Part shown: positions 37,954-50,376 of the stretch, piece after piece | Layout: each line of letters begins with the position of its first letter | Numbering within the stretch: position 1 is the first letter of the stretch | NCBI GenBank assembly: GCA_024635995.1 | Contig: JAGXHW010000010.1 | Location: 28,224-92,223 of the forward strand | Origin: Clostridiaceae bacterium | GTDB taxonomy: Bacteria; Bacillota; Clostridia; Peptostreptococcales; Tindalliaceae | Reading direction: 5' to 3' | DNA length: 64,000 nt | The notes under the pieces: generated by a model | What the model was told of the DNA's origin: nothing | Seen by the model: the letters and a program-made list of their open reading frames with translations, nothing else | Databases searched by the model: none | Position numbers and translations under genes: made by a program

Positions 37954-39105
37954 TTAGGGTCTGACTGAATCTCTAAGTTCATTTAGTTCATCCGTGGTCA
38001 TTCCCATGGCTGAAGATACTGTAATGTCTCCATTTACTATCATATCTGCCATTTCTGCCAGTTCTGCCCGCAGTTCTTCAGACACATTGTTTTGATAGAA
38101 TTCATTGTTAGCCAAACCGATGGCTTCTTCAACCAATCCCAGTTTTTCTGCCTCACCATAGGGGAGTGTCCCGTCCAGGTGCATTTCAACGGCGCGGAAA
38201 AGTGAATTATCCACTCTCTTTAGCATTGAGGTCAGTACCAGTTCGGCTTTTTCTGGATCACTGTCCGCAAATACCATGGCCTGGTCAGAGTCAACGCCAA
38301 TGGCATATTTGTTCATTTCTTTGGCTGCATCTAATTGTCCTAAACCAGCCTGGCCCGCAACATTAAAGCCTATGTCTGCTCCTGCGTTGTACTGAGCAAG
38401 GGCCATTTCTTTCCCAGTGGCAGAATCATCAAAACCACCAATGTAGGAAACATATACTTTAACATTTTCGTCAACATAAAGGGCTCCTTCGATATAGCCA
38501 ACGAGGAAGTCGTTGATCACGGGAATGTCCATACCACCCAGGAATCCGATCATTTTTTGATCGTTTGCCAATTCCATATCAGATGATGTGACAGACGCCG
38601 CCAACGCACCTGCCAGGAATGAACCTTCATTTTGTTTATACTCGATAGAATACACATTACTTAAGTCAGCCACAGAGTAATCCACTGCGGTGTCAAAGAT
38701 GATGTATCGGTTATCAGGAAACTCAGGGGCAATTTCCTGAAGGTATTCCTGCATTTGCCATGTTCCCAATATGATGATGTCCCAATCCTGTTCAGAAACT
38801 TCCCAAAGGGTTGGTTCCCAACGGGTTTGATCGTAAGACATTTCAATGGTTCTTACTTCTGCTCCAAACTCATCTTCGATCATTTCAAGTCCAGCGTTTG
38901 CGGAGTCAAAGAAAGAACGATCGCCCAGGGTGCCGTTAAGCAACAATACTACACGCAAAGCATCATCTTCCCCTTCCTCAGGTTCTGCTGGGTCCGTTAC
39001 AGGTGTGTCAGTTGATGGTTCTTCTGGTTCTGGAGACCCGCAACCAGATAAGGTTAGCGCCAAGGCCAATATCAATATCAATATAATGCTACTATACTTC
39101 TTCAT
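37954..39105 (-). CDS. BMP family nucleoside-binding lipoprotein
   Basis: 383 residues from the ATG at 39105 (GGGGG upstream); the frame is open far upstream without a start signal. A lipoprotein signal ends in LTLSGCGS with Cys22 as the lipidated residue, followed by an acidic linker. The BMP domain shows RVVLLLNGTLGDRSFFDSANAG, IIFDTAVDY, EGSFLAGALAA and IGVDSDQAMVF. It binds nucleosides outside the membrane for the NupOPQ-type transporter. It is the first gene of the operon. Confidence 0.92.
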   Translation of the reverse strand: MKKYSSIILILILALALTLSGCGSPEPEEPSTDTPVTDPAEPEEGEDDALRVVLLLNGTLGDRSFFDSANAGLEMIEDEFGAEVRTIEMSYDQTRWEPTLWEVSEQDWDIIILGTWQMQEYLQEIAPEFPDNRYIIFDTAVDYSVADLSNVYSIEYKQNEGSFLAGALAASVTSSDMELANDQKMIGFLGGMDIPVINDFLVGYIEGALYVDENVKVYVSYIGGFDDSATGKEMALAQYNAGADIGFNVAGQAGLGQLDAAKEMNKYAIGVDSDQAMVFADSDPEKAELVLTSMLKRVDNSLFRAVEMHLDGTLPYGEAEKLGLVEEAIGLANNEFYQNNVSEELRAELAEMADMIVNGDITVSSAMGMTTDELNELRDSVRP

Positions 39106-39177
39106 GTAAATTCCCCCTTTGTCTGTAACTGCCTTCACAGCAGCCTGTTTCTTTGCAAGGACAGATATCCTTCTACA

Positions 39178-39206
39178 AGTGTAATTGAAATCAGTCATAA
39201 AGTCAA
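39178..39206 (-). promoter_or_regulatory. promoter of the nucleoside operon
   Basis: Minus strand: TTGACT (39201-39206), 17 bases, TACACT (39178-39183). It lies between the rnr stop and the lipoprotein start. The leader of about 70 bases shows no purine riboswitch that I can recognise. Confidence 0.65.
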
Positions 39207-39211
39207 TGTGT

Positions 39212-41356
39212 TCACTCATCTTTACCCATTGAATTATCAACAGATACGAGAACAAAGTCAATTTCTCTTTGAGAAATATTAACACCCTCTACCCGAATGG
39301 TTAACGCGTCTCCAATTCGAAAGACTTTATTTGTTCTTTCACCTGTGAGTGTCAGTTGTTGCTGGTCATACACATAATAGTCATCTTCCAAATCACTGAG
39401 TCTGATTAAGCCTTCCACTGTGTTGTCCAATTCCACAAAGATACCAAAAGAAGTAATGCCTGAAATTAAACCGCTAAAGGTTTCGCCAATATGCTGTTTC
39501 ATATAGACTGCTTTTTTCAAATCGACGGATTCTCTTTCTGCTTCTTCTGCATTTCGTTCCTGTTCCGATGAATGTGCAGCTGTTTTTTCCAGCTTTCCTT
39601 CCAGTTTATCCTTTTCAGATTCATCAACAAGCGGACCACTTTTCAACACTTCTTTGATGATGCGATGAATTGCCAGGTCTGGATACCTTCTGATGGGCGA
39701 GGTAAAATGTGAATAGTACTTGGCAGCCAATCCAAAATGTGTGCCGTGGAAGGCAGTGTATTTTGCTTTTTTTAATGAACGCAGCATCATTGTATTGATG
39801 ACTGGTGCCTCTTTTTTTCCTTCCACTTCAGCCAACAGCTGTTGCAACTCCTTGGGATGCATGTCACTACCTGCACCCTTTAGTTGGTAGCCAAAATGGA
39901 AAACAAATTTGCTCAAATCCATCATTTTTTCTTGATCCGGATCTTCATGGATCCGATAAATAAAGGGTTGTTTCATCCAATAATGATGTTCAGCCACCGT
40001 CTCATTACATACCAGCATGAACTCTTCAATAATCCGATTAGCCGTTCGTCTTTCTTCCAGCCTGATATCAATAGGGTTGCCTTTTGGGTCTAACACCACT
40101 TTTGATTCAACAAAATGAAAATCAATTGCCCCCCTGGCATCTCTCCTTTTTCGAAGCCGCTGGTAGAGTTTGTTCATCAACTGAAGATCATCACCAATAT
40201 GCCCGTATCGTTTTTGAAGGTCTTCATCCTGATTTTCAAGCAAATCACTTACATCATCATAGATTAGTCGTTCCATTGTATTTATGACAGTTTCATGTAT
40301 TTCGTGTTGAACGACACTACCTTTTTCATCGATGTCCATAAAAACGGACAAGGTTAATCTGTCTTCTTTTGGATTCAAACTACAAATACCATTGGAAATT
40401 TCCTGAGGAAGCATTGGCAGTACTCTGTCTACCAGGTAAACGCTTGTCCCCCTGCTCCAGGCTTCCTGGTCTAATTTTGTTCCTTCACGCACATAATGTG
40501 CCACATCCGCAATATGAACACCTAATCGAATTCTGTCTCCATCCAGTTTTTCAACTGAAATAGCGTCGTCCAAATCTTTTGCATCAGGACCGTCAATGGT
40601 CACAATGTTCATATGTCTTAAATCCTTGCGGCGGCTTATTTCCTTTTCCGGTATCATTTTTGCCACTGCCTGTGCTTCTTTCAAAACACCTTTGTTGAAG
40701 GTTTCTTCTAATCCATGCTTCCGGACAATGACCAGCATGTCTGTTTCAGGATCAGCAGGATTTCCCAGCACTTCAATTATTTTTCCTTCCGGATTGCGTC
40801 TGTTTTCTGACCATTTTGTAATCCGACAAACAACTTTATGACCATTGGGTACACCCTTTGCACTGTCACCAGGTATAAAGATGTCTGAGTTAAACCGCGG
40901 ATCATCCGGAACAACAAATCCAAATTTCTTTGACTTTTCAAAAGTACCCGGCAACTCCAGCACGCCTCGCTCCAGAACCGTTACCACTTCTCCCTCAGCT
41001 TTTTGATCTTCACCGGCAGATTCTTTAATGCGCACCAAAACCTTGTCAAGATGAAAGGCATTGCGCATGGCATTGGCAGGAATGTAAGCAGATGGCAGTT
41101 CCGGATTGATGGAATCTACAAACCCGTAACCTTTCCAGTGACCTTTTAAGATCCCAGTCATAAAACCCATTTTTTCCGGGATGCCATAACGCTTACTTCT
41201 GGTTGACATCACCAATCCTTCTTTTTCCATCTCAGCAAGCGTCTCCTGGAATGCTTTCTTTTGATCAGCGCCAATTTCCATTGCTTCCATTAGCTCATGA
41301 AGCTTCATTGGTCGATAGGCAGTCGTTTTCATGCATGTCAATACATTTTCTTTCAT
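39212..41356 (-). CDS. rnr: ribonuclease R
   Basis: 714 residues from the ATG at 41356 (AAGGA eight bases upstream), which aligns with the usual family start. The order is a winged-helix head, two cold-shock domains, the RNB catalytic domain with DGPDAKDLDDAIS, and a C-terminal S1 domain (GETFSGLISGITSFGIFVEL). It is a 3'-5' exoribonuclease that degrades structured RNA, including non-stop mRNA in trans-translation. A GGAGGGG further upstream has no ATG, GTG or TTG at the right distance. In many Firmicutes it lies next to smpB. Confidence 0.95.
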   Translation of the reverse strand: MKENVLTCMKTTAYRPMKLHELMEAMEIGADQKKAFQETLAEMEKEGLVMSTRSKRYGIPEKMGFMTGILKGHWKGYGFVDSINPELPSAYIPANAMRNAFHLDKVLVRIKESAGEDQKAEGEVVTVLERGVLELPGTFEKSKKFGFVVPDDPRFNSDIFIPGDSAKGVPNGHKVVCRITKWSENRRNPEGKIIEVLGNPADPETDMLVIVRKHGLEETFNKGVLKEAQAVAKMIPEKEISRRKDLRHMNIVTIDGPDAKDLDDAISVEKLDGDRIRLGVHIADVAHYVREGTKLDQEAWSRGTSVYLVDRVLPMLPQEISNGICSLNPKEDRLTLSVFMDIDEKGSVVQHEIHETVINTMERLIYDDVSDLLENQDEDLQKRYGHIGDDLQLMNKLYQRLRKRRDARGAIDFHFVESKVVLDPKGNPIDIRLEERRTANRIIEEFMLVCNETVAEHHYWMKQPFIYRIHEDPDQEKMMDLSKFVFHFGYQLKGAGSDMHPKELQQLLAEVEGKKEAPVINTMMLRSLKKAKYTAFHGTHFGLAAKYYSHFTSPIRRYPDLAIHRIIKEVLKSGPLVDESEKDKLEGKLEKTAAHSSEQERNAEEAERESVDLKKAVYMKQHIGETFSGLISGITSFGIFVELDNTVEGLIRLSDLEDDYYVYDQQQLTLTGERTNKVFRIGDALTIRVEGVNISQREIDFVLVSVDNSMGKDE

Positions 41357-41409
41357 AAGTTCATTCCTTGATACGTCGATGCTAACCCCTCCTTTCTTTC
41401 TCTGTATAT

Positions 41410-41721
41410 TTACCACACAAAACCAATGTCAATCAATAATTGGATTAGATATGGCATTACCAATATCCGGTGGATCAGGTAGATCACTGGTACACCAATA
41501 TAAAACAGAGGTTTTCGGGTTTTGTGCCTGCACAACAGCATTCCAGCTATTATCCCCAATGCCCCACCCAGGATGGAAATCACCAGCAGTGACTTCTCAG
41601 GGATGCGCCATTTCCCCTTGATCGACTTACTTTTATCAATTAGCATCGCCGCAAATCCTAACAAACTTATTAAAAGATAGTACGAGCTTACTGGTGACAG
41701 TGGCCAGTTGGTCATGTCCAT
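41410..41721 (-). CDS. DUF1294 family membrane protein
   Basis: 103 residues from the ATG at 41721. Three or four membrane segments, with the family core FAAMLIDKSKSIKGKWRIPEKSLL and GGALGIIAGMLLCRHKTRKPLF. DUF1294 proteins are of unknown function. The longer open frame upstream crosses the hppA terminator and is not used. It sits between hppA and rnr. Confidence 0.85.
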   Translation of the reverse strand: MDMTNWPLSPVSSYYLLISLLGFAAMLIDKSKSIKGKWRIPEKSLLVISILGGALGIIAGMLLCRHKTRKPLFYIGVPVIYLIHRILVMPYLIQLLIDIGFVW

Positions 41722-41743
41722 CCTCAACCTTCTTTCTTCACTT

Positions 41744-41780
41744 GAAAAAAGCCCTCTGCCGAAAAGTGGCAAAGGGCTTT
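41744..41780 (-). terminator. terminator after hppA
   Basis: Minus strand: AGCCCTTTGCC pairs with GGCAGAGGGCT around a short loop, followed by TTTTTTC. It lies about 12 bases after the hppA stop. Confidence 0.85.
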
Positions 41781-41791
41781 TGGATGATCGT

Positions 41792-43801
41792 TTAAAATAG
41801 TCCGGAAAGCAGACCGCCAAAGGCAACAAACAGTGGTGCAAATACAACTGACACAATGGTCATAAGCTTGATCAGAATATTAATGGAGGGACCCGATGTA
41901 TCTTTGAAGGGGTCTCCCACAGTGTCACCTACAACGGCAGCTTTATGAGATTCGCTACCTTTTCCACCATGATGTCCTTCTTCAATATACTTTTTCGCAT
42001 TATCCCATGCACCACCGGCATTAGCCATCATGATTGCCAGTAATACGCCAGCTACCAAAGCACCAGCCAACAACCCTCCTACCGCTTCCGTGCCCAGTAA
42101 AAGACCCATTGCGATGGGTACAAGTACTGCCAGTAATCCGGGAAGAATCATTTCTTTCAGTGCTGCTGCGGTACTAATATCAACGCAATTGGCATAGTCC
42201 GGTTTACCGGTTCCTTCCATGATTCCTTCGATGGTACGGAACTGCCGTCTTACTTCTTCAATCATTTGGTTGGCTGCTTTACCGACTGCCTCCATGGTTA
42301 AGGCAGAAAACAGGAATGGAAGCATGCCCCCAATGAGCATACCAGCGATTACAGTGGGTTTTGTTAAATCAATGGATGTGAGACCAACCGCTGCTGTATA
42401 GGTGGCAAACAGGGCAAGTGCCGTCAAAGCGGCGGAGCCAATGGCGAAACCTTTACCAATGGCTGCTGTTGTGTTGCCTACAGCGTCTAATTTATCTGTA
42501 ATCTGTCTCACTTCTTTTGGTAAATCACACATTTCAGCAATACCGCCAGCATTGTCTGCAATAGGGCCATAGGCGTCAACGGCAATGGTCATCCCGGCAG
42601 TGGCCAGCATTCCCACTGCTGCCAAGGCGATGCCGTATAAGCCGGCAGCTCCGTGCGCTACTAAAATACCCACAGCGATGAATAAAATAGGGTACATGGT
42701 CGACATCATGCCTACAGCCAGTCCAGTGATGATTGTTGTAGCTGGTCCGGTTTCTGATTGTTGTGCAATGTGTTTTACCGATTCATAGTCACCCGATGTA
42801 TATATTTCAGTGATTTTTCCAATGGCCATACCAACAACAAGACCAATGACAACCGCCATGAAACCGCTCAAGTTGCCAAGCAACATGTTGCTAAGTACAT
42901 AAGCCGCAACCATGGTAATTATTCCACTTACATAGGTGCCACGGTGTAGTGCTTTGGCGGGATTGGATCCTTCTTCTCCCTTAACAAAATATGTAGCAAT
43001 AATAGATGCAATAATTCCAATGGCTGCAAGAATTAACGGAAATAAAGCGCCATTCAGGCCATACGCTAAAAGTCCTAATGCAATTGCAGAAATAATGGAT
43101 CCTACATATGATTCAAAAAGGTCGGCACCCATGCCGGCAACATCGCCTACGTTGTCGCCAACATTATCAGCGATTACAGCCGGGTTTCGGGGATCGTCTT
43201 CTGGAATGCCCGCTTCTACTTTTCCTACCAGGTCAGCCCCAACATCAGCAGCCTTTGTATAAATACCACCGCCTACGCGGCCGAACAACGCAATTGAAGA
43301 TGCACCCAAAGCAAAACCGGTGATAATTGTACCTGCAGATTCTGCTCCCTCAAGAGCAGTCATAATGATAAAAAGTCCGCCAACGCCAAGTAATCCCAAG
43401 CCAACAACCGACATTCCCATGACAGCTCCGCCTGAAAAAGCAACACTTAAGGCTTTGTTCATTCCACTTTCCTTTGCGGCGTTTGCAGTTCTGACATTTG
43501 CCTTCGTCGCAACCTGCATGCCAAAAAAACCAGCCAAACCTGAGAATAGAGCTCCAATCAAAAAGCTGACAGCTGTTAAAACGTTAATACCGATTGCCAG
43601 CACAACGCCAAGCACAACGACAAATTTGATCAGCGTTTTGTATTCTCTTTTCATGAAAGTCATTGCACCTTCATGAATATAAGAAGCGATCTCTTGCATG
43701 CGATCCGTCCCAGGATCTACTTTTGAAATTTTTTGGGCCAGCATATACGCAAAAATCAATGCTAATACGCCAGCCAGTGGCGCCAGATAAAATTGACTCA
43801 T
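41792..43801 (-). CDS. hppA: membrane-bound ion-pumping pyrophosphatase
   Basis: 669 residues with about 16 membrane helices. The pyrophosphate-binding segment [21 protein letters not shown] and [21 protein letters not shown] is intact. [10 protein letters not shown] carries Ala at the position that is Lys in K+-independent enzymes, so it is of the K+-dependent class. That class includes both H+ and Na+ pumps; Na+ is common in anaerobic clostridia but is not proven here. It uses pyrophosphate to energise the membrane. It follows secG by 32 bases, probably one transcript. Confidence 0.93.
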   Translation of the reverse strand: MSQFYLAPLAGVLALIFAYMLAQKISKVDPGTDRMQEIASYIHEGAMTFMKREYKTLIKFVVVLGVVLAIGINVLTAVSFLIGALFSGLAGFFGMQVATKANVRTANAAKESGMNKALSVAFSGGAVMGMSVVGLGLLGVGGLFIIMTALEGAESAGTIITGFALGASSIALFGRVGGGIYTKAADVGADLVGKVEAGIPEDDPRNPAVIADNVGDNVGDVAGMGADLFESYVGSIISAIALGLLAYGLNGALFPLILAAIGIIASIIATYFVKGEEGSNPAKALHRGTYVSGIITMVAAYVLSNMLLGNLSGFMAVVIGLVVGMAIGKITEIYTSGDYESVKHIAQQSETGPATTIITGLAVGMMSTMYPILFIAVGILVAHGAAGLYGIALAAVGMLATAGMTIAVDAYGPIADNAGGIAEMCDLPKEVRQITDKLDAVGNTTAAIGKGFAIGSAALTALALFATYTAAVGLTSIDLTKPTVIAGMLIGGMLPFLFSALTMEAVGKAANQMIEEVRRQFRTIEGIMEGTGKPDYANCVDISTAAALKEMILPGLLAVLVPIAMGLLLGTEAVGGLLAGALVAGVLLAIMMANAGGAWDNAKKYIEEGHHGGKGSESHKAAVVGDTVGDPFKDTSGPSINILIKLMTIVSVVFAPLFVAFGGLLSGLF

Positions 43802-43833
43802 TTGATCGTGTCCCTCCTGTTTTAGGTTATCTC

Positions 43834-44070
43834 TTACTGAATGGCAATCAAAGCAATAGCAACAAGTATAAACAGTACTGCAGCTGCAGTAGTGACTTTT
43901 TCTAAAACGGCTTCGTATCCTCTTCCCTGTTTACCGAACAATTGCTCTGCACCACCGGTAATTGAACCAGACAATCCAGCGCTCTTACCAGATTGCATGA
44001 GAATACTTCCGATAAGCACCAATGAAGCAATAACCTGAACGATCATCAATACAGTTCTCAATGTACCCAT
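43834..44070 (-). CDS. secG: preprotein translocase subunit SecG
   Basis: 78 residues with two transmembrane helices and the conserved loop [25 protein letters not shown]. It assists the SecYEG channel. In Firmicutes secG commonly precedes rnr, smpB and ssrA; here hppA has come in between. A clear promoter lies at 44107-44135. Confidence 0.95.
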   Translation of the reverse strand: MGTLRTVLMIVQVIASLVLIGSILMQSGKSAGLSGSITGGAEQLFGKQGRGYEAVLEKVTTAAAVLFILVAIALIAIQ

Positions 44071-44106
44071 TTTTCACACCTCCTACACCTCGTCTTTAAC
44101 ATAGCT

Positions 44107-44135
44107 ATTCTATCACAGGGGTCTATTTAAAGCAA
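44107..44135 (-). promoter_or_regulatory. secG-hppA promoter
   Basis: Minus strand: TTGCTT (44130-44135), 17 bases, TAGAAT (44107-44112), with TGA ahead of the -10. It lies about 40 bases upstream of the secG start and after the eno terminator. Confidence 0.75.
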
Positions 44136-44183
44136 CATAAAAAGTCGTTCAAACAAGCCAGACGACAAGTTGATTACTGATTG

Positions 44184-44220
44184 AAAAACAGCTTCTTCAC
44201 CTTACGGAAAGAAGCTGCTT
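44184..44220 (-). terminator. terminator after eno
   Basis: Minus strand: AGCAGCTTCTT pairs with AAGAAGCTG, followed by TTTTTC. It ends the glycolytic operon. Confidence 0.85.
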
Positions 44221-44248
44221 TTATTGTGTCATGAATACAATTTAGCCT

Positions 44249-47094
<2,846 letters not shown>

Positions 47095-47114
47095 TTATAA
47101 CGCGTCCTTTCGCA

Positions 47115-47861
47115 CTAAAACTGAATGATGCCTATAAAGTCATCTGCTTTTAAGCTGGCACCTCCCACCAGTGCTCCATCGATTTCTTCACAATTCATAA
47201 TTTCTGTTGCATTATCGGGTTTAACACTACCGCCATAGAGTATTCGAATTTCTTCCGATACAGGGTTGCCATACAGCTTTTCCAGTTCACTACGAATATA
47301 TCCAATGGCTTCGTTTGCCTGTTCCGGAGTAGCGGTTTTACCTGTGCCAATGGCCCACACAGGTTCATAGGCAATGACCATTGTCTTAGCCTCTTCCGGA
47401 GATATTCCTTTGATGCCTTCTTCCAATTGACGTTTAAGTACACTAAACGTTTCTTCAGCTTCTCTTTCATCCAATGTTTCACCAATGCACATGATAGGTG
47501 TTATTTTTTTTGAAAGTGCTTTTACCACTTTTTTGTTCACCATTTCGTCTGTCTCTCCAAAAATGTGACGTCTTTCTGAATGACCAACGATGACATAATC
47601 GACCTTGGCTTCCAGCAACATGTCCGCTGAAATTTCCCCGGTGAATGCGCCTGCCTCTTCCCAGTGCATGTTTTGAGCGCCCAGTTTAATGCCCGTGTTT
47701 TCAACTGCTTTTCCAATACAGCCTAATAAAATTGATGAGCAACACACTGCGACTTCAACTTCCGTCTCTTGCATTGCAGCATTGATAGATGTAACCAAAT
47801 CTGTTCCTTGCTGGCAACTTAGGTTCATTTTCCAGTTGCCCGCAATTAGTGGATTTCTCAT
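47115..47861 (-). CDS. tpiA: triosephosphate isomerase
   Basis: 248 residues, full length. NWKMN contains the catalytic Lys, VGHSERRHIFGE the His, and AYEPVWAIGTGKTA the Glu and flexible loop, with ILYGGSVKPDN at the phosphate site. It interconverts dihydroxyacetone phosphate and glyceraldehyde-3-phosphate. AGAGGAGG precedes the start. Confidence 0.98.
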   Translation of the reverse strand: MRNPLIAGNWKMNLSCQQGTDLVTSINAAMQETEVEVAVCCSSILLGCIGKAVENTGIKLGAQNMHWEEAGAFTGEISADMLLEAKVDYVIVGHSERRHIFGETDEMVNKKVVKALSKKITPIMCIGETLDEREAEETFSVLKRQLEEGIKGISPEEAKTMVIAYEPVWAIGTGKTATPEQANEAIGYIRSELEKLYGNPVSEEIRILYGGSVKPDNATEIMNCEEIDGALVGGASLKADDFIGIIQF

Positions 47862-47899
47862 TCAGCAGCCTCCTCTTCTCTACTTCAGATAATTCAAAA

Positions 47900-49099
47900 T
47901 TATTTTTCTGGTATGGCGGCAATACCTGGAAGTACTTTACCTTCTAAAAATTCCAGGGAGGCGCCTCCCCCTGTTGAAATGTGTGTCATAGAATCGGCAA
48001 AGCCCATTTGTTCAACGGCAGCGGCACTGTCTCCACCACCAATGATTGTCACCGCCTTAGATTCTGCCAGCGCCTTCGCCACTTCACGTGTACCTGTGGA
48101 GAATGCCTCAATTTCGAAAACCCCCATAGGCCCATTCCATACAACCGTTTTCGACTGTTGAATGACTTGTGCATATCGTGCAACTGTTTTGGGTCCAATG
48201 TCCACGCCAATTCCATCAGCAGGCATCGACTCAATATCAACTGTTTGAAAAGAGGCCTCTGCCGACACCTCAGAGGCAGAAATGGTATCTATGGGTAACA
48301 GCAAGTTCACATTTTTTTCAGCTGCTGTCTCCATTAACTGAGTGGCCAATTGAATTTTATCTTCTTCCAGTAATGATTTTCCGATCTCGAATCCCTTCGC
48401 TTTCAGGAACGTGTAAGCCATTCCTCCGCCAATAACCAACGTATCTACTTTGTTTAGCAGGTTTTCGATGACACCAATTTTATCTGAGACTTTTGCACCA
48501 CCCAAAATGGCGACAAACGGTTTCTCCGGATCTTCCAGGGCTTTTCCTAAAAACTTCACTTCCTTCTCAATTAAGTAGCCCATTGCTGCGGGAAGATATT
48601 CCGCCAACCCCGTTGTGGAAGAATGAGCTCTGTGAGCTGTTCCAAAGGCATCGTTCACATACATGGTACCCAGTGAAGCCAGTTCCCTGGAAAATGAAGG
48701 GTCATTCTTTTCTTCTTCTTTACGATAACGCACATTCTGGAGAAGCATCACTTGCCCAGGTGTTAGATCTTTGGCAGCTTGCTGAGCGATAGGTCCGGTG
48801 ACCGTATCGTCGTCTGCAAATGTAACTTCTTTTTTAAGTAATTCCCCAATCCTTTTTGCAACGGGTTTCAATGAATATTTGGGACTTGGTTCACCTTTAG
48901 GCCGTCCCAAATGAGACATTAAAATCACAGCAGCGTTTTGATCTAACAAATACTGTATTGTGGGCAAAGCTGCACGAATTCTAATATCATCCGTTATGTT
49001 TCCTTCCTTGTCCATTGGCACATTAAAATCGCATCGTACCAACACTTTTTCTCCCGTTACCTGTAATTCATCCATTCTTTTTTTGTTAAGTAAAGACAT
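47900..49099 (-). CDS. pgk: phosphoglycerate kinase
   Basis: 399 residues, full length: [39 protein letters not shown], an [14 protein letters not shown] hinge region and the C-terminal [13 protein letters not shown] nucleotide site. It transfers phosphate from 1,3-bisphosphoglycerate to ADP. It is the first full enzyme gene after cggR; the expected gapA is not between them. AGGAGGGG precedes the start. Confidence 0.98.
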   Translation of the reverse strand: MSLLNKKRMDELQVTGEKVLVRCDFNVPMDKEGNITDDIRIRAALPTIQYLLDQNAAVILMSHLGRPKGEPSPKYSLKPVAKRIGELLKKEVTFADDDTVTGPIAQQAAKDLTPGQVMLLQNVRYRKEEEKNDPSFSRELASLGTMYVNDAFGTAHRAHSSTTGLAEYLPAAMGYLIEKEVKFLGKALEDPEKPFVAILGGAKVSDKIGVIENLLNKVDTLVIGGGMAYTFLKAKGFEIGKSLLEEDKIQLATQLMETAAEKNVNLLLPIDTISASEVSAEASFQTVDIESMPADGIGVDIGPKTVARYAQVIQQSKTVVWNGPMGVFEIEAFSTGTREVAKALAESKAVTIIGGGDSAAAVEQMGFADSMTHISTGGGASLEFLEGKVLPGIAAIPEK

Positions 49100-49120
49100 A
49101 AAATCCCCTCCTATTCAATT

Positions 49121-49144
49121 TCAAGACAAATGATGCAGTAACAT
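49121..49144 (-). pseudogene. seven-codon ORF with strong ribosome-binding site at the missing gapA position
   Basis: Between cggR and pgk there are only 81 bases. They contain AAGGAGGCATAT directly before ATG TTA CTG CAT CAT TTG TCT TGA. A perfect ribosome-binding site for a seven-residue peptide (MLLHHLS) is best read as the start site left after deletion of gapA, though a leader peptide is possible. The codons do not match gapA. Confidence 0.4.
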
Positions 49145-49180
49145 ATATGCCTCCTTCATCATGTTAGAAAAATGATACCC

Positions 49181-50206
49181 TTAGTAGTATTTCATGATTT
49201 CCATGGCAGCCGCTTCATCAGTGACCAGCATCATCTGAGGTTTTAGCTTTGCAATGGTATAAATAGCTTCCGCTTTCTTAGCACCCCCTGCCACACCAAT
49301 CGTGTTTTTGATTTTTATAAAGTCACTGAAATTGATACCTAAGGTTTCTATCTCGTGAACGATTGAGCCATCACGGGTAAAATAATAACCGAAGGATTCC
49401 GCAACAGCTCGCTGTTTCGCAAGCACATCGATCTTTTCTTTTGAAAATTCTCTTCTTACGGCCATTTCGTCTGCACGACCAATACCAAACACAAGGCATT
49501 GTGTGGTTTTTATGGTGTCAATCACTTTTTTTATTGCAGGATCATTTAACACACTTTTTAACGCTTCCTTGCTCAGATTATCGGAAGCATGAAGCAAAAA
49601 ATACTTAGCCCCTAGCTTTCTGGCTATTTGAGACACCACAGTGTTGGCCTGTTTTTCAACCTCACGACCAAACCCACCACGAGCCGGCACTACTATAATG
49701 TCTTCAAACTTTCTTATCGGACTTAAATTATCTGCCACCGCTGCCATTGTACTGCCTCCGGTAACTCCCAGTACCATTCCTGATTCCAGTGTCTGTTGTA
49801 CCAGTACTGCGGCGACTTTTCCCAGATCGTTTAGCACAAACTCTTCTTCTTCCAGATTGCCCGATACTACAATTATTTTTTTAAGACCAAGCTTTTGTTG
49901 AAGTGCTTCCTGAAGGTGGCGTATACCTCTTAACTGATAAATACTTTCCTTCAGCTGGTGAATTACTTCCTTGCCTTTGGGCGTGACTAACATACCTCCA
50001 GCATTTACTTCCAGAAGATCCTGTTTCTGAAGAAATGAAATTTCTTTTCGTACAATTCTTTCACCAATTTGTAATTTTCCTGCCAACAGCCTTCTGCCAA
50101 TTGGTTGCCAAACAAGCACATTACGAAGAATGTAATAACGCTTTTCCATTAAAGTAAGCATTTCTGGCACAATTATCTGTTGTAGATCCAACAACTCTCT
50201 CATCAT
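49181..50206 (-). CDS. cggR: central glycolytic genes regulator CggR
   Basis: 341 residues of the SorC/DeoR family. The N-terminal winged helix includes GRRLLAGKLQIGERIVRKEISFLQKQDLL (in parts). The sugar-binding domain has LGVTGGSTMAAVAD for the phosphate loop and VVPARGGFGREVE after it. CggR represses glycolytic genes until fructose-1,6-bisphosphate binds. It heads the operon and has a strong promoter and direct-repeat operator upstream (50229-50327). The long regulator is intact although gapA, its usual next gene, is absent. Confidence 0.95.
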   Translation of the reverse strand: MMRELLDLQQIIVPEMLTLMEKRYYILRNVLVWQPIGRRLLAGKLQIGERIVRKEISFLQKQDLLEVNAGGMLVTPKGKEVIHQLKESIYQLRGIRHLQEALQQKLGLKKIIVVSGNLEEEEFVLNDLGKVAAVLVQQTLESGMVLGVTGGSTMAAVADNLSPIRKFEDIIVVPARGGFGREVEKQANTVVSQIARKLGAKYFLLHASDNLSKEALKSVLNDPAIKKVIDTIKTTQCLVFGIGRADEMAVRREFSKEKIDVLAKQRAVAESFGYYFTRDGSIVHEIETLGINFSDFIKIKNTIGVAGGAKKAEAIYTIAKLKPQMMLVTDEAAAMEIMKYY

Positions 50207-50228
50207 ACAACCCTCTTTCGCGGGACGC

Positions 50229-50327
50229 TTTGTATCCCTGCGATGTTATTTGTGTCCCAACAAATGAAAAAAAAGAGCGAGCTTCTTTGCCCACCCTCAT
50301 TATATCTTATAACAATCTTCGTATCAA
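50229..50327 (-). promoter_or_regulatory. cggR promoter and probable CggR operator
   Basis: Minus strand promoter: TTGATA (50322-50327), 17 bases, TATAAT (50299-50304). Downstream, GGGACACAAA (50249-50258) and GGGATACAAA (50229-50238) form a direct repeat of 20-bp period, resembling the tandem GGGAC half-sites of known CggR operators. Binding there would block elongation from the promoter. Confidence 0.75.
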
Positions 50328-50376
50328 CCATCGTTACTCATTTTTGTGTTTATCCGATGACTACCGCCGCTAAGGA

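Noticed and set aside
39106..39285. N-terminal extension of the BMP lipoprotein frame by 60 codons
   Set aside because: It would bury the lipoprotein signal, has no ribosome-binding site and crosses the promoter and the rnr stop.
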